Assembly (NCBI GenBank): GCA_030607715.1
Contig: JAUWJM010000077.1
Span: 1 to 7,500 of the forward strand
Length of the DNA: 7,500 nucleotides
Origin: Candidatus Aerophobota bacterium
GTDB taxonomy: Bacteria; Aerophobota; Aerophobia; Aerophobales; B3-G15
Direction: 5' to 3'
This document shows positions 5,764-7,500 of this stretch, in pieces (within the stretch, counting starts at the first letter, position 1; every line of letters begins with the position of its first letter). A program made the position numbers and the translations under genes. A model generated the notes under the pieces. That model was given only the letters and a program-made list of their open reading frames with translations, was not told the origin of the DNA and did not search any database.

Positions 5764-5808
5764 TCGGATAGTCCTGTAGTCTCATAGTCTGGTAGTCGGA
5801 TAGTCCAC
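5761..5808. repeat. Tandem octamer repeat TAGTCNNN
   Basis: Six consecutive 8-bp units begin TAGTC: with GGA, CTG, TCA, TGG, GGA and CAC as the variable tails. The first unit's TAG is the comF stop codon. GTAGTCGGATAGTCC recurs exactly at 5760-5774 and 5792-5806, a 32-bp or four-unit period. The array looks like a degenerate microsatellite that has spread from the gene end. Confidence 0.75.
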
Positions 5809-6004
5809 ATTAGTTCATAGGAAGTTCAAAATCAGTCAAGAGAGTTCAGTAACAATGTTACAACGATTTGTCATTGTGAGCCTGCTGAAGACAGGCCCTG
5901 TTGAGTAGCAAAGCTTACTTTACAGGGTAGGCGTGGCAATCTCGAACTACTAGCATGAATTTACACCAACGAACACAAAAAATTAAGTCCAAGTTTGCGT
6001 GTAT
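5809..6004. other. Non-coding spacer before hpf
   Basis: With the flanking repeats this gap exceeds 300 bases (5764-6097). No gene is seen. It holds a small palindrome GTAAC-AAT-GTTAC (5849-5861), the dispersed-type repeat at 5870-5943 and AT-rich DNA up to the hpf promoter. No terminator for comF is recognisable. Confidence 0.6.
5870..5943. repeat. Hairpin-rich dispersed-type repeat (CATTGTGAG ... GGCAATCTC)
   Basis: The block begins GTCATTGTGAG and ends GCGTGGCAATCTC. Inside are GCCTG-CTGAAGA-CAGGC (5880-5896) and CCCTGT (5896-5901) paired with ACAGGG (5922-5927). Ends of the form CATTGCGAG and GCAATCTC around variable hairpins are, from general knowledge, a widespread type of bacterial palindromic repeat. 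This looks like one diverged copy. Only one copy is present here, so membership of a dispersed family is inferred from recall. Confidence 0.5.
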
Positions 6005-6032
6005 TTGACATTTTTTTTTGGTATGTTATAAT
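6005..6032 (+). promoter_or_regulatory. hpf promoter with a poly-T spacer
   Basis: TTGACA (6005-6010), a 16-bp spacer and TATAAT (6027-6032), with an extended -10 TGT before it. The spacer begins with nine consecutive T (6011-6019). Transcription should start near 6039, leaving a leader of about 59 nt before the hpf ATG. The gene cluster hpf, EIIA and metK may all be read from here, as no other promoter is obvious downstream. Confidence 0.75.
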
Positions 6033-6097
6033 CTTGCAATATTATCTATGAAAGTCCTTTATTAAATCTAAACTATTATAGTAACTGAGAGCGAAAA

Positions 6098-6631
6098 ATG
6101 CAATTAGAAATAAGTGGCTTCCATATCCAGGTAACTAAAGAGATCAGTGATTTCATTGGAAAAAAGATAAAAAAATTAAACAAGTATTTCAAGGAAATTA
6201 TCTCTGTTCATGTGATACTTAAGGAAGAGAAGAGTGGATATAAAACTGAGATAAATATTTCAATAAAGGGGATGGCTATTTATGGAGAACAGGCAGCCCC
6301 AGATTTATATACTTCAATAGATGGAGCAATTGATAAGGTGGTAAGGCAATCCCGGAAATATAAAGAAAAGTTAAAGTCTCGCAAACGGCCCAAAAAGACT
6401 ATAAAAGCTAAAGAACTGTTGGAGACTACGGAAGATGGCTTACCTGAAAATAGATCCCCAGAAATTAAGATTTTTTCAGAGATAGCCAAACCTATGAAAG
6501 TAGAGCAAGCTTGTGCGCAATTAAATTCATCTTTTAACAGTTTTTTAGTTTTTCGTAATATTGAAACTAACCAGGTAAATGTGGTTTACAAAAAGAGGAA
6601 TGGAAATATAGGTTTAGTGCAGCCAGAATAA
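6098..6631 (+). CDS. hpf: Ribosome hibernation promoting factor, long form
   Basis: HPF binds the 30S subunit and, in the long form, dimerises ribosomes into inactive 100S particles in stationary phase or stress. The N-terminal domain (about 1-95) has the typical ISGFHIQVTKEISDFIGKKI opening and YTSIDGAIDKVVRQSRKYKEK (71-91, basic helix). A variable linker (about 96-122) follows. The C-terminal dimerisation domain (about 123-177) includes KPMKVEQACAQL, SFLVFRNIETNQVNVVYKK and GNIGLVQPE. The length of 177 residues fits the long form. GAGAG (6087-6091) lies 6 nt before the ATG. It is the first gene after a strong promoter and is followed 17 nt later by a PtsN-like gene, a pairing common in bacteria. 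Confidence 0.95.
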   Translation: MQLEISGFHIQVTKEISDFIGKKIKKLNKYFKEIISVHVILKEEKSGYKTEINISIKGMAIYGEQAAPDLYTSIDGAIDKVVRQSRKYKEKLKSRKRPKKTIKAKELLETTEDGLPENRSPEIKIFSEIAKPMKVEQACAQLNSSFNSFLVFRNIETNQVNVVYKKRNGNIGLVQPE

Positions 6632-6648
6632 ATTATAAGGAGGGTAGG

Positions 6649-7104
6649 GTGCAGATAAAAGAGTTTTTGGATAAAAAAGCGATTAAAGCAAAACTAAAAT
6701 CTCAAACTAAAGAGGAAGTTCTTAAGGAACTTGTATCTTTATTGGAGAAAACTAATCAAATTACTGATAGGAAAGAGTTTTTGAAAGTAATTCAGGAAAG
6801 AGAGGAATTGGGAAGTACGGGAATTGGCTACAATATAGCTATTCCTCATGCTCGCTCAAGTGCAATTAAATCCTTGGTCGGTGCTTTTGGTATCTCTAAG
6901 GAAGGAATTGATTTCGATGCCTTAGATAAAGAACCCGTGCACCTATTCTTTCTTTTAGGTGCTCCTCAGAATGCCTCTGGCAATTACTTAAAGGCTCTTG
7001 CTATTGTTTCCCGCTTCTTGCGTCGCAAGAGAGCCCGACAAGACTTAATGAAGGCAGAGACATCAGAGGGCATTGAGAAAATAATAGAAAGGGAAGAGTT
7101 GTAA
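6649..7104 (+). CDS. ptsN: PTS EIIA domain protein, PtsN-like
   Basis: The 151-residue protein is a single fructose/mannitol-type EIIA domain. GSTGIGYNIAIPHAR (55-69) contains the phosphate-accepting His67 next to Arg69, and LDKEPVHLFFLLGAP (92-106) and LKALAIVSRFLR (114-125) are the usual core strands and helices. Such single-domain proteins generally act in the nitrogen-related PTS as regulators, controlling for example potassium or metabolic enzymes, rather than in sugar uptake. The position after hpf supports the PtsN reading; no EI, HPr or transporter is in the window. The start is GTG at 6649, with AAGGAGGG (6637-6644) at good distance. The stop TAA (7102-7104) lies within the 38-bp palindrome, so the last residues may have been altered by its arrival. 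Confidence 0.88.
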   Translation: MQIKEFLDKKAIKAKLKSQTKEEVLKELVSLLEKTNQITDRKEFLKVIQEREELGSTGIGYNIAIPHARSSAIKSLVGAFGISKEGIDFDALDKEPVHLFFLLGAPQNASGNYLKALAIVSRFLRRKRARQDLMKAETSEGIEKIIEREEL

Positions 7105-7138
7105 ACCCCGTTAGATGTTTACTATCTAACGGGGTAAA
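7101..7138. repeat. 38-bp palindromic repeat, copy 2, between EIIA and metK
   Basis: It is identical to 2224-2261 except at one base (G at 7131 where copy 1 has A at 2254), which makes all 12 stem pairs perfect: 7105-7116 with 7124-7135 around a 7-nt loop. It provides the stop codon of the EIIA gene and ends 27 nt before the metK ATG. No U tract follows the stem (GTAAAGCTG), so an intrinsic terminator is not supported. Confidence 0.9.
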
Positions 7139-7164
7139 GCTGAAAAATTCTTAGGAGAAAAAAA

Positions 7165-7500
7165 ATGAGCAAGGAAAATTATCTGTTTACTTCAGAATCA
7201 GTAACAGATGGACATCCGGATAAGGTAGCTGATCAAATATCAGATGCTATTTTAGATGCTATTTTAGAAAAAGACCCTGGAGGAAGAGTTGCCTGTGAGA
7301 CCTTAGTTACGACAGGATTGGTCTTCATAGCCGGGGAAATTACTACTAAATGTTATATTGATATTCCTTCCATAGCCCGAGAGACTCTTAAAAAAATAGG
7401 ATATACTCAGGCCAGTTATGGAATTGATTATAAAAGTTGTGCAGTGATTACCTCTATTCATGAGCAATCTCCCAATATTGCCCAGGGAGTAGATAAAAAT
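7165..7500 (+). CDS. metK: S-adenosylmethionine synthetase, N-terminal part (cut by the window edge)
   Basis: MetK makes SAM from methionine and ATP. The first 112 codons are present. [20 protein letters not shown] (7-26) carries the methionine- and ATP-binding signature with His17, followed by [19 protein letters not shown] and the conserved [11 protein letters not shown], with [13 protein letters not shown] near the edge; this is the N-terminal domain of a family of about 380-400 residues. AGGAG (7153-7157) lies 7 nt before the ATG. The gene follows the EIIA gene by 60 nt, which include the palindromic repeat. No SAM riboswitch is visible in that gap. It is complete as far as seen, with no frameshift. 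Confidence 0.97.
   Translation, partial: MSKENYLFTSESVTDGHPDKVADQISDAILDAILEKDPGGRVACETLVTTGLVFIAGEITTKCYIDIPSIARETLKKIGYTQASYGIDYKSCAVITSIHEQSPNIAQGVDKN

Noticed and set aside
5761..5808. CRISPR-like array
   Set aside because: The units are 8 bp with no spacers and no cas genes; it is a microsatellite.
7101..7138. Palindrome as an intrinsic terminator
   Set aside because: The stem is strong but no run of U follows in either copy (GTAAATTTTAT at copy 1 is the closest), and both copies lie inside apparent operons.
7105..7164. SAM riboswitch before metK
   Set aside because: The gap is only 60 nt and is mostly the simple palindrome, without the multi-helix core.

Overview
The window is 7.5 kb of AT-rich bacterial DNA carrying mostly housekeeping and biosynthetic genes: aspartate-family amino acid synthesis, cysteine synthesis, ribosome hibernation, a nitrogen-PTS-like protein and SAM synthesis. 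Promoters are sigma70-like (TTGACA with TATAAT or TACACT, each with an extended TGN -10), Shine-Dalgarno sites are mostly good, and TTG and GTG starts occur. The spacers hold several different short palindromic or tandem repeat families, as in repeat-rich genomes of uncultured or thermophilic bacterial lineages. I cannot name the phylum from sequence alone.

Layout. Positions 1-483 hold the tail of an unknown small gene overlapping (ATGA) a single-domain retropepsin-like aspartic protease. Positions 484-828 are non-coding, with a double-hairpin repeat. A near-consensus promoter at 829-858 drives a rightward run: an internally deleted nicotinate phosphoribosyltransferase remnant (885-1400), the aspartokinase catalytic domain (1491-2219), the aspartokinase ACT domains as a separate ORF (2268-2777) and aspartate-semialdehyde dehydrogenase (2782-3798). 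Convergent to it, on the minus strand, are cysE (4902-4216) and a membrane-anchored coiled-coil protein (4204-3809). cysE and comF (5014-5763) diverge from a compact promoter region. After a repeat-filled gap (5764-6097) come hpf (6098-6631), a PtsN-like EIIA (6649-7104) and the first 112 codons of metK (7165 to the window edge).

The most striking feature is the aspartokinase, which is normally one chain of about 400 residues. Here it is cut exactly between its kinase and ACT domains by a stop codon followed by a 38-bp palindromic element. The same element, with 37 of 38 bases identical, sits 27 bp upstream of metK and supplies the stop codon of the EIIA gene. Both kinase halves are in the same reading frame and look otherwise intact. 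This suggests that a dispersed palindrome turned a fused allosteric enzyme into separate catalytic and regulatory subunits, or that this genome uses the palindrome as a regulatory hairpin in aspartate-to-SAM genes.

Pathway logic: aspartokinase and Asd make aspartate semialdehyde for lysine, threonine and methionine; CysE makes the O-acetylserine used for cysteine; MetK turns methionine into SAM. hpf next to a ptsN-like gene is a common bacterial pairing linked to nutrient stress.
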